64,000 nt of DNA, taken from assembly GCF_021602025.1 (NCBI RefSeq), contig NZ_BQHW01000025.1, positions 1 to 64,000 on the forward strand. Direction: 5' to 3'. Made by a program: the position numbers and the translations under genes. The notes below the pieces were generated by a model that saw nothing but the letters and a program-made list of their open reading frames with translations, was not told the origin of the DNA and ran no database searches. This document shows, one piece after another, positions 57,407-64,000 of this stretch (the first letter of the stretch is position 1; every line of letters starts with the position of its first letter). Origin of the DNA: Pseudomonas ceruminis (GTDB lineage: Bacteria > Pseudomonadota > Gammaproteobacteria > Pseudomonadales > Pseudomonadaceae).

Positions 57407-58260
57407 AGCGCGATCCGTAGCGGAGGATGGTCGCTGTCCGGCAGGCCCAATGGGGTCAGGCGCGGCAATTCACGACCCTCTTCATGGCGCAGCAATGCCA
57501 GGCAGTGACGCTTGAGATGAGTGAAGCCCGGGCTTGTCAGCAAGCTGGCACGACGCGGGCGCGGGAAATCCACACGCAGGTCCTCGATGAAACGCCCTGG
57601 GCGCGGGCTCATGACCAGAATGCGGTCAGCCAGGAACAGCGCCTCGTCGATGTCGTGGGTGACGAACACCACGGTGGTGCGGATGCGCGCCCAGATATCC
57701 AGCAGCAGCTCCTGCATCCGTGCGCGGGTTTGCGCATCGAGCGCGCCGAAGGGTTCGTCCATCAGCAACAGGCGCGGGCGGTTGATCAGTACCCGGGCGA
57801 TTTCGGCACGCTGCTGCATGCCCCCGGACAGCTGGTTCGGCCAGCGGTCGGCAAAGTCGGCCAGGCCTACCAGTTGCAGCATTTCGCGGGCCTGGCGCTG
57901 CCGTTCGGCCTTGCCCAGGCCCTGCATCTTGAGGCCGAAGGCGACGTTGTCGAGCACCGTGCGCCAGGGCAGCAGCGTGTGATGCTGGAACACCATGCCG
58001 CGCTGCGGCGACGGCCCGTCGATCAGTTGGCTGTCCACGGTCAACTGGCCGGTGCTGGGCGTCAGGTGCCCGGCCAGCGCACCCAGCAAGGTGGACTTGC
58101 CGCAGCCAGAAGGCCCGAGGATGCACACGAACTCACCCGCACTGACCGCGAAGTCCAGGCGTTGCACGGCCTCGAACGCTTCAAGGCCCAGCCCCAGGCG
58201 GATCGACAGGCCACGCCCTTCGATTCGCCCCGGATCGGCGGCGTGCTGGTAGCTGCTCAT
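57403..58260 (-). CDS. NitT/TauT-type ABC transporter ATP-binding protein
   Basis: This 285-residue ATPase has Walker [17 protein letters not shown], signature LSGGMQQRAEIARVL, Walker [15 protein letters not shown] and the switch segment VVFVTHDIDEALFLA. It overlaps the permease stop and the HEAT start by a few bases each (ATGA type). It resembles SsuB/TauB but has its own permease and a larger binding protein. The substrate is unknown. Confidence 0.92.
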   Translation of the reverse strand: MSSYQHAADPGRIEGRGLSIRLGLGLEAFEAVQRLDFAVSAGEFVCILGPSGCGKSTLLGALAGHLTPSTGQLTVDSQLIDGPSPQRGMVFQHHTLLPWRTVLDNVAFGLKMQGLGKAERQRQAREMLQLVGLADFADRWPNQLSGGMQQRAEIARVLINRPRLLLMDEPFGALDAQTRARMQELLLDIWARIRTTVVFVTHDIDEALFLADRILVMSPRPGRFIEDLRVDFPRPRRASLLTSPGFTHLKRHCLALLRHEEGRELPRLTPLGLPDSDHPPLRIAL

Positions 58261-59042
58261 CAGCTAGCCCTCCGCGTGCGGTACCACGGCGTGGCCAGTG
58301 CGCCAAGGCGCTTGACCAGGGCGCTACTGCCCATGCCGAGCAGGCCGATCAGCAGCATGCCGACGATGATGTCTGGGTAGTTCTGCAAGGTGTAAGACTC
58401 CCAGGTGTAGTAACCGATGCCGAACTGCCCGGAGATCATCTCGGCAGTGACCAGGCAAAACCACGAAGTGCCCATGCCGATGGCAAGGCCGGTGACGATG
58501 CTTGGCAACGCACCGGGCAGTACCACTTCGCGCAGGATCGCCCCGCGCCCAGCCCCAAGGCTGCGGGCCGAAGCCACCAGGCGGGGGTCGACCGCCTCCA
58601 CGCCATGCACGGTGTTGAGCAGGATCGGGAACAGTGCACCGGTGAAGGTGATGAACACCATCGACAGCTCGGACGACGGGAACATCAGGATCGCCAGCGG
58701 TATCCAGGCCACGGCCGGGATCGGCCGCAGCACCTCCAGGGGCGGCAACAGCGTGTCTTCTGCCCACCTCGAACGGCCGATCAGCAAGCCCAGCGCCACC
58801 CCCAGCACCGCCGCCACGCCATAACCGGCAAACACCCGCGCCAGGCTGCTGCCCAGGTGCGCCAGCAAGGCACTGGAGGCCAGTAACTGCCAGGCCGCCT
58901 CCAGCACCGCCCGGGGCGTAGGCACATAGGTAAAGGTGAACAGCCACAGGTCGAGCTTCGCATTGGCCGCCACTTGCCAGAACAGCAGGCAGGCCAGTAG
59001 CGAGGCGATGCGCACAGGCCAGCGTTTGAAGTCGCGGGTCAT
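58260..59042 (-). CDS. NitT/TauT-type ABC transporter permease
   Basis: The ATG at 59042 has GGAGG seven bases upstream and gives 260 residues with about six membrane helices. The coupling loop is LVASARSLGAGRGAILREVVLPGALP. It partners the ATPase at 57403-58260. The unusual YTWESYTLQNYPDIIVG near the end differs from SsuC and TauC, consistent with another substrate. Confidence 0.92.
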   Translation of the reverse strand: MTRDFKRWPVRIASLLACLLFWQVAANAKLDLWLFTFTYVPTPRAVLEAAWQLLASSALLAHLGSSLARVFAGYGVAAVLGVALGLLIGRSRWAEDTLLPPLEVLRPIPAVAWIPLAILMFPSSELSMVFITFTGALFPILLNTVHGVEAVDPRLVASARSLGAGRGAILREVVLPGALPSIVTGLAIGMGTSWFCLVTAEMISGQFGIGYYTWESYTLQNYPDIIVGMLLIGLLGMGSSALVKRLGALATPWYRTRRAS

Positions 59043-59056
59043 CACGGTGCCTCCGC

Positions 59057-60463
59057 TCAGCGCTGGGCAACCAGCTTCTGGTTGGCGCTGACGAAGTCCA
59101 GCGCCTCACCGCCATGGGCCTTGGCGTATTGCTCGGCCTGGTCCTTGAGCAGGAAGGCGGCCAGCTCGCCGTTGGCGTTGCGCACGAACCAGGCCTGGTT
59201 GGCCAGCAGCTTGATGCCGCTGTCTGCGGCCTGGGCGTAGATGGCGCGGATGTCCTTGCCCTCCTGCTCCAACTGGGCCAAAGCACCGAGGGCCGCTTGT
59301 GGCGAGGCGTAGTGGCGCACCTTGTCTTCGCCGCGCACCCAGATCTGCGCCAGGCGGCTGAAGTCGGTGATCGGCTTGCCGGTCAGTGCGTCGTTGGCCT
59401 TGAGCGGCAGCGGGTCATAGTTCTGCAGCGCCTTGTCGTAGTCCAGGCCGGCCTGCCTGAAGGCGGCGCGGATGTACTGGTCATCGATGAACTGCCGGGT
59501 GTCCAGGCCACGGTCGGTCTTCTTCAGCAGCTTGAGGGTATCGATGGAGGTGGCGACGGCCTGGCGGTACTCGGGTTTCCACGACAGGTCGCGGGTCTGC
59601 AGGCCAAGCGGACCATGGAACAGGTAATTGACCTCGGCCTCGATGCCGGTGACCTTCTCGATCAGCTCGCTGTACTTCTCTGGCTCGGCGGCAATCAAAC
59701 GGTCGGCTTCGAGGCTGGCACGCAGGTAGGCAGTGACCACTTCGGGGTATTTGTGCGCATAGTCGGCATCGACCAGCGCACCATGGAACGTTGGCGCGTT
59801 GGCCTGGGCGCCGTCGTAGATCTTGCGGGCAAAGCCACGGTTGGGGAACAGCTCAGCGAACGGCACGAAGTCGGCATGCGCTTCGATGCGGTTGCTGCGT
59901 AGCGCCGAGCCGGCGATCTCGGGGGCCTGGGCGATGATCCGCACGTCCTTCTGCGGGTCCCAGCCCTGGGCGGCCACGGCGCGCAGCAACATGCCGTGGG
60001 CGGTGGAGGCGAACGGCACGGAAATGGTCTTGCCCTTGAGTTCGCTCAGCGACTGCACGGCAGAGGCCGCCGGCACGACGATACCGTTGCCGCTGCCATG
60101 CACACTGCCCGACAACACGCTGATGAACAGGCTGCGCTTGCCGGCGTCCAGGTGGGCTACACCGTTGAACGAGCCAGGGAAGTCGGCCATGGCACCGAAG
60201 TCCAGCTTGCCAGCGACCATCTCGTTGGTCAGCGGGGCGCCGCTGGTGAAATTCTTCCACTCGACCTGGTAGGTGACGTCCTTGTACTTGCCGTCATGCG
60301 GTAGGTACTTGTCCAGCAAGCCCAGCTCGCGAATCAACAGGCCGCCGGTGGCGCAATTGATGGTGGTGTCCTGGGTGCCGATGGCGACCCGGATGGTTTC
60401 AGCACTGGCGTTCAGGCCAGCAAGCGCCAGCGCGAGGCCGGCCACGGTTGCTACAAGGCGCAT
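59057..60463 (-). CDS. ABC transporter substrate-binding protein, long NitT/TauT-type
   Basis: The ATG at 60463 follows AGGGGA and gives 468 residues with a signal peptide (MRLVATVAGLALALAGLNASA). The mature start is ETIRVAIGTQDTTINCATGG. It is about 140 residues longer than SsuA, TauA or AtsR in this window, nearer the size of nitrate/cyanate-type binding proteins. Marks are FTSGAPLTNEMVAGKLDFGA and KTISVPFASTAHGMLLRAVA. It defines the specificity of this importer. The ligand cannot be told from sequence. The single mature Cys lies in the first strand. Confidence 0.9.
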   Translation of the reverse strand: MRLVATVAGLALALAGLNASAETIRVAIGTQDTTINCATGGLLIRELGLLDKYLPHDGKYKDVTYQVEWKNFTSGAPLTNEMVAGKLDFGAMADFPGSFNGVAHLDAGKRSLFISVLSGSVHGSGNGIVVPAASAVQSLSELKGKTISVPFASTAHGMLLRAVAAQGWDPQKDVRIIAQAPEIAGSALRSNRIEAHADFVPFAELFPNRGFARKIYDGAQANAPTFHGALVDADYAHKYPEVVTAYLRASLEADRLIAAEPEKYSELIEKVTGIEAEVNYLFHGPLGLQTRDLSWKPEYRQAVATSIDTLKLLKKTDRGLDTRQFIDDQYIRAAFRQAGLDYDKALQNYDPLPLKANDALTGKPITDFSRLAQIWVRGEDKVRHYASPQAALGALAQLEQEGKDIRAIYAQAADSGIKLLANQAWFVRNANGELAAFLLKDQAEQYAKAHGGEALDFVSANQKLVAQR

Positions 60464-60581
60464 GGGTGTTTCCCCTCGAATCGTTTTAGGTATTGGAATC
60501 GTCTCCGCCACCAGGCTCGGGTGGTGGGAAACGAGGGGCGTCGCAGGTGGGCGTCCGGTGGTTGGCCGGATGGCAGGTGGT

Positions 60582-60827
60582 TCAGCGCAGCAGGTACGGG
60601 ATGTCGACTTTCACTGCGCCAGTGGGGCAATCCTTTTCGCAGGGCATGCAGTACCAGCACTCGTCGAATGCCATGTAGGCCTTCTGCGTGGCCGGGTTGA
60701 TGGCCAGCAGGTCCATGGGGCAGACCTCGACGCACACCGTGCAGCCTTTCTCGGCAATGCACTTGTCTTCGTCGATGGTGACCGGGGCGCTGCTACGGAA
60801 AAAGATTTCCTGGGGTTGATAGGCCAT
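60582..60827 (-). CDS. AprB-like 2[4Fe-4S] ferredoxin
   Basis: The ATG at 60827 (MAYQPQEIFFRSSAPVTIDE) gives 81 residues. Eight cysteines form two cluster sites: C-x5-C-x2-C-x3-CP (KCIAEKGCTVCVEVCP) and C-x2-C-x2-C-x3-CP (CWYCMPCEKDCP). The spacing and the DECWYC segment resemble the beta subunit of adenylylsulfate reductase, but without its C-terminal tail. It lies 63 bases after the flavoprotein gene and surely passes electrons to or from it. It is cytoplasmic. Confidence 0.9.
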   Translation of the reverse strand: MAYQPQEIFFRSSAPVTIDEDKCIAEKGCTVCVEVCPMDLLAINPATQKAYMAFDECWYCMPCEKDCPTGAVKVDIPYLLR

Positions 60828-60890
60828 TTCACGGGGTCCTCTGGGCCTTGGCCCTTGTTCTGATTGGTCTGCCGGGGGCTGATGGCCCAC

Positions 60891-62615
60891 TCAAGCGGCG
60901 TCGGCTTTGACCCGCAGCCGGGCGTAGGCCGTCTGTTCCTCGGCATCCAGGGCGATCAGGTAGGGTTCGACGGCTTTCTTGAAGCTGGTCATCTCGCCGT
61001 TCTCGCCTTTTTTCAGGTGGCAATGGCAGAACCAGTCGCCATCGTTGCGTTCGGGGAAGTCGACCCGATGGTGGTACAGGCCCCAGCGGCTTTCCTCTCG
61101 GAACAGCGATGCGCGGGCGGCCATTTCGGCGCAGTCACGGATGACCGTCACCTCCATCGCGCGCATCAGCTCGTGGGGGTTGCTGGCCTTCATCTGTTCA
61201 AGATCACGTTCGATTTCGGCGAAACGCGTCAGGCCAATTTCCATCTTGCGGGTCACCTTGGGCGGCTGCAGGTAGTCGTTGACCATGCGCCGCAACTTGT
61301 ACTCCACCTGTGCCGGCGGCAGGCCATGCTCACGCTGCAGCGGGGCGAACACGCGCGCGCGCTCGCGCTCGACCTGGGCACTATCGACCTCGGCCAGCTC
61401 ACGCCCAGCCACGTACTGCGCCGCGTTCACACCGGCGAACCAGCCATAGGTGAAGGCACCAAGCATGTAGTTGTGCGGCACTGCCGCCATGTCGCCGGCG
61501 GCGTACAGGCCCTGGACACTGGTCTGAGCCTTCTCGTCGACCCACACCCCAGAGGCCGAATGCCCGGAGCAAAAGCCGATCTCGGAGATGTGCATCTCAA
61601 CCATGTGCTGGCGGTAGTCGGTGCCGCGCCCAGCATGGAACTGGCCGCGGCTGGGGCGCTCGTTGCTGTGCAGGATCTCTTCGATGTTCTGGATGGTTTC
61701 TTCGGCGAGGTGGTCGAGCTTGAGAAACACCGGGCCATTGCCGCCTTCGAGCTCCTGGTGGAACTCCCACATCATCTGCCCGCTCCAGTAGTCGCACTCG
61801 ATGAAGCGCTCGCCTTTGCTGTTGGCGGTGTAGCCGCCCAGCGGACCGGTCACGTAGGCGCAGGCGGGGCCGTTGTAGTCCTTGATCAATGGGTTGATCT
61901 GGAAGCACTCGAGGTTGGCCAGCTCGGCACCGGCGTGATAGGCCATGGCATAGCCGTCGCCGGCGTTGGTGGGGTTCTCGTAGGTGCCCATCAAGTAGCC
62001 AGAGGACGGCAGGCCCAGGCGCCCGGCGGCGCCACAGGCCAGGATCACTGCCTTGGCGCGTATCACGCGGAACTCGCCGCTGCGGCAGTCGAAACCCAGC
62101 ACACCGGCAGCGGCGCCCTCAGCGTCGAGCAGCACCCGGGTGCAGACCATGCGGTTGCTGATCTCGACACGGGCGCGCTTGAGCTGGCGATAGAGCACCT
62201 TCTTGATGTCATGGCCCTCAGGCATGGGCAACACGTAGGCACCCATGTGGTGGACCTTCTTCACCGCGTAGTCGCCGGTCTCGTCCTTCTCGAACTTCAC
62301 CCCCCAGCGGTCGAGCTGTTCCAGGGTCTCGAAGCTGTGGGTGGCATAGGCATGCACAGCGGCCTGGTTGACGATACCGTCGTTGGCCACGGTGATTTCC
62401 TTGGTGTACTGCTCGGGCGTGGCATGGCCTGGGATGATCGCGTTGTTCAGCCCGTCCATGCCCATGCTGATGGCGCCACTGCGCTTGACGTTGGCCTTGT
62501 CCAGCAGCAGCACACGCAGGTTCCTGTCCTGTTCCTTGGCCTTGATTGCTGCCATCGGGCCGGCAGTGCCACCACCGATGACGATGATGTCGTAGTCCTG
62601 GGTCTGGATGCTCAT
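60891..62615 (-). CDS. AprA-like FAD-dependent oxidoreductase (fumarate reductase/APS reductase fold)
   Basis: The ATG at 62615 (MSIQTQDYDIIVIGGGTAGP) overlaps the stop of the regulator gene and gives 574 residues; the frame open further upstream is antisense to nothing but lies over that regulator. The FAD-binding loop is VIGGGTAGPMAA. LLLDKANVKRSGAISMGMDG matches the adenylylsulfate reductase alpha subunit, as do YAAGDMA and YTANSKGERFIECDYWS-type segments. The C-terminal part has the helical domain of the succinate dehydrogenase/fumarate reductase family. Apparent partner: the ferredoxin downstream. Whether it reduces APS or acts on an imported organic compound is unknown. Confidence 0.9.
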   Translation of the reverse strand: MSIQTQDYDIIVIGGGTAGPMAAIKAKEQDRNLRVLLLDKANVKRSGAISMGMDGLNNAIIPGHATPEQYTKEITVANDGIVNQAAVHAYATHSFETLEQLDRWGVKFEKDETGDYAVKKVHHMGAYVLPMPEGHDIKKVLYRQLKRARVEISNRMVCTRVLLDAEGAAAGVLGFDCRSGEFRVIRAKAVILACGAAGRLGLPSSGYLMGTYENPTNAGDGYAMAYHAGAELANLECFQINPLIKDYNGPACAYVTGPLGGYTANSKGERFIECDYWSGQMMWEFHQELEGGNGPVFLKLDHLAEETIQNIEEILHSNERPSRGQFHAGRGTDYRQHMVEMHISEIGFCSGHSASGVWVDEKAQTSVQGLYAAGDMAAVPHNYMLGAFTYGWFAGVNAAQYVAGRELAEVDSAQVERERARVFAPLQREHGLPPAQVEYKLRRMVNDYLQPPKVTRKMEIGLTRFAEIERDLEQMKASNPHELMRAMEVTVIRDCAEMAARASLFREESRWGLYHHRVDFPERNDGDWFCHCHLKKGENGEMTSFKKAVEPYLIALDAEEQTAYARLRVKADAA

Positions 62616-63351
62616 GCCTTGCCCCCCTTCTGGCGGTCGATGCGCAGGCGGTACTGGAAGGCATCGCCGCGGTAATAGAGGTGTTCGAAGTCCAGTGGCG
62701 TGCCATCGGCGGCGTGGGTGAGGCGCTCGATGCGCATGATCGGCGAGCCCTCTTCCACCTCCAATGCCTGGGTCAGGTCGCTGTCGGCCAGCACGGCATC
62801 GATGGCCAGGTCGGCGTGGCCGAGCGCGATGCCGCAGTCGTTTTCCAGCAGCAGGAAGATGTCGCGGGTCACCAGGTCGGCTTTTTCGAGCTTTTCGCCC
62901 ACGGCCTTGGGTAGCCAGGTCAATTCCAGCGAGACCGGCTCGCGATTGATCAGGCGCACCCGGCGGATCTCGGTGACCAGGCTGCCCTCCGCCACCTGCA
63001 GACGCGTGCGCTGGCCGGCACATGGCGGAAGCTGCGCAGGCGGTTGAGCACTTCGTAACCCATCTGTGTCATCGACTCGCCCAACCCCTGCAGGGTGCTC
63101 ACGTTCTGGAATGCCTTGGGCTTGGAGACAAACGTGCCTTTGCCGTGAATCTTGAAGATCAGCCCCTCTTTCTGCAGGTCGCCCAGCGCCTGGCGCACGG
63201 TGATGCGGCTGACGTCGAAAGCCTTGCCCAGTTCGCTTTCCGAAGGCATACGGCTATGCGGCGCATAGGTGCCATCGAGGATGCGCTCGCGCAGCAATTC
63301 CTTGAGCTGGGTGTAGAGCGGTACGGGGGACAGTGGGAGCAGTTCGGCCAT
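62612..63351 (-). pseudogene. GntR-family (HutC/UTRA) regulator, apparently frameshifted
   Basis: The first part, from ATG 63351, encodes a winged helix (PLYTQLKELLRERILDGTYA, SELGKAFDVSRITVRQALGD, GLIFKIHGKGTFVSKP) and the start of a UTRA ligand domain, up to RSFRHVPASARV. The rest of the UTRA domain (LQVAEGSLVTEIRRVRLINR to RIDRQKGGKA) continues in another frame. The break is at about 63001-63002; restoring the usual spacing would need 3n+1 bases, and ten would fit the family (AER-type residues missing). As it stands, translation gives a 133-residue protein with DNA-binding part but no full sensor. Its end overlaps the flavoprotein ATG. Confidence 0.85.
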
Positions 63352-63372
63352 GGGTCTCTTCGCTGACAGGTG

Positions 63373-63388
63373 ACTTGTTATAACAAGT
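63373..63388. promoter_or_regulatory. Probable operator of the GntR-type regulator
   Basis: ACTTGTTATAACAAGT is a perfect 16-bp palindrome 21 bases before the regulator's start codon. Its form (TTGT-TA-TA-ACAA) is typical of HutC-subfamily GntR operators. Autorepression of the whole downstream operon is the natural reading. Confidence 0.75.
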
Positions 63389-63560
63389 TGTGACCAGATA
63401 GTAGCGAGCATAAGAATTGGCTGGGAAATACTGTTATTGCATATGGATAGAAAGTTTTTCTGAGCACAGGGTTGAACGCTGCGCTGTCCTGCGCAAGCGA
63501 GCCTGCCCGCGCAGAGGACCACACAGGTCCCGGAGGAAAAACAGCCATAGATCAAGGCGA

Positions 63561-63589
63561 TGGACGCCACCGAATCAGATGGGTATCAT
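63561..63589 (+). promoter_or_regulatory. Promoter of the tRNA-Arg pair
   Basis: TGGACG (63561-63566) and TATCAT (63584-63589) are separated by 17 bases, twelve bases before the first tRNA sequence. The GC-rich GCGTGCGCG after the -10 box is typical of stringently controlled stable RNA promoters. Confidence 0.6.
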
Positions 63590-63600
63590 GCGTGCGCGTT

Positions 63601-63643
63601 GCACTCGTAGCTCAGCTGGATAGAGTACTGCCCTCCGAAGGCA
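63601..63643 (+). pseudogene. Truncated tRNA-Arg(CCG) remnant
   Basis: Acceptor 5' strand GCACTCG, D arm and anticodon arm with loop CTCCGAA are present and almost identical to the intact tRNA-Arg 103 bases downstream. After GGCAA the sequence has no variable loop, T arm (no GGTTCGAAT-type segment) or acceptor 3' strand; what follows cannot fold back on GCACTCG in place. The different acceptor stem shows it was once a separate tRNA gene rather than a copy of the next one. Confidence 0.85.
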
Positions 63644-63703
63644 ATACTCGTCGAGTTGAGAAGGGTGTCAGCTAATGGTCAAATAGACTGCCGCAACACA
63701 TAC

Positions 63704-63780
63704 GCACCAGTAGCTCAGCTGGATAGAGTACCGCCCTCCGAAGGCGGGGGTCGTGGGTTCGAATCCCGCCTGGTGCGCCA
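63704..63780 (+). tRNA. tRNA-Arg (anticodon CCG)
   Basis: The 77 bases fold fully: acceptor GCACCAG / CTGGTGC, D arm GCTC...GAGT, anticodon stem CCGCC/GGCGG with loop CT-CCG-AA, T arm GTGGG-TTCGAAT-CCCGC, discriminator G and encoded CCA at 63778-63780. It reads CGG arginine codons. Confidence 0.97.
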
Positions 63781-63787
63781 TATCTGA

Positions 63788-63825
63788 TTGATTTATCAGG
63801 AATTCTATAAGAGTCGATAAATCAA
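63788..63825. repeat. Inverted repeat after the tRNA
   Basis: TTGATTTATC (63788-63797) and GATAAATCAA (63816-63825) are perfect 10-base inverted copies with an 18-base spacer, eight bases after the tRNA CCA. No T-run follows. It may be a processing or terminator hairpin, or a protein-binding site near a tRNA attachment site. Confidence 0.6.
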
Positions 63826-64000
63826 CCTGCTCTCATCCTAGTTGCGCTTTGAATTCAAACAGCCCTGCTTGAAGCGAAAAATGAGCACTGCCTGAACAGC
63901 TCGATTTAGGTTGATTTTCCGGCTGTGCCAATTCTGTGCCTAAACCGTGCCTCCAAGTCTGGCCCGCCCGTTCGGCGCATCAGAATTTTGAGTACTAGTC
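63826..64000. other. Sequence after the tRNA without a recognised gene
   Basis: I see no convincing coding sequence in these 175 bases. The base composition is mixed and less GC-rich than the preceding genes. TGTGCC occurs twice and CGTGCC once within 63924-63953. Such a change downstream of a tRNA 3' end is common at integration sites, but the window ends before any integrase could be seen. Confidence 0.4.

Noticed and set aside
60864-62675. Open frame of 603 codons antisense to the AprA-like gene
   Set aside because: The flavoprotein on the minus strand has clear FAD motifs and coupled neighbours. The antisense product is His/Val/Gln-rich without a family.
63843-64000. Possible end of an integrase or other gene on the minus strand after the tRNA
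   Set aside because: A short open stretch exists on the minus strand, but there is no recognisable integrase motif and the window ends. I do not claim a gene.

Overview
The window looks like a chromosomal segment of a bacterium of the Pseudomonas putida group. Pointers to this are the GC-rich codon use, the P. putida-type REP palindromes (inverted pairs with a CGGGGCAAGCCCGCTCCCAC core), the gene order ssuE-A-D-C-B-F, lsfA next to it, and the sulfate-ester locus astA-sftP-sftR-atsK-atsR/atsBC, which reads like the P. putida S-313 system. I see no phage, plasmid, insertion sequence or CRISPR array. Species assignment is recognition from memory, not a search.

Layout. 1-722: end of rimK followed by a tandem array of 296-bp units, each carrying the last 68 codons of rimK plus a REP inverted pair. 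741-8110: housekeeping genes (envZ-ompR, tex with a coupled thioesterase, gshA with a coupled TetR regulator). 8198-13372: one very large protein of 1724 residues that resembles the dermonecrotic-toxin-like (DUF6543-type) giant proteins of pseudomonads. 13450-24544: sulfonate utilisation (ssuEADCBF), the peroxiredoxin lsfA, an OprD-family porin and tauABCD. 24593-26596: a BCCT transporter. 26865-30287: serine acetyltransferase epsC and a cystine-type ABC transporter. 30582-37087: two tandem SfnB-family flavoproteins, a flavin monooxygenase and a MetQNI-like ABC transporter. 37148-42815: c-di-GMP and HDOD signalling genes around a fatty-acid desaturase. 42952-45850: gabDT. 46143-56122: sulfate-ester uptake and cleavage (astA, sftP, sftR, atsK, atsR, atsBC). 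56166-63351: a tightly overlapping operon of a GntR-type regulator, an AprA-like flavoprotein, an AprB-like ferredoxin, a NitT/TauT-type ABC importer, a HEAT-repeat protein and a DUF971 protein. 63601-63780: a truncated tRNA-Arg followed by an intact tRNA-Arg(CCG).

How the genes work together. From about 13.4 kb to 56 kb, with a signalling and gab interlude, most genes serve acquisition of organic sulfur when sulfate is scarce. They import sulfonates, taurine, cystine, probably sulfones or thioethers, and sulfate esters. They then cleave C-S or C-O-S bonds with FMNH2-dependent (SsuD, SfnB, the LLM enzyme) or 2-oxoglutarate-dependent (TauD, AtsK) oxygenases. The released sulfite, sulfate or cysteine precursors feed cysteine synthesis (EpsC), and LsfA guards against peroxide.

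The best candidate for an undescribed system is the 56.2-63.4 kb operon. Its overlapping genes, a perfect 16-bp palindrome just upstream of the regulator, and the mix of an APS-reductase-like flavoprotein/ferredoxin pair with an ABC importer and HEAT/DUF971 accessories suggest a dedicated uptake-and-redox pathway of unknown substrate. In this copy the regulator appears to be frameshifted.
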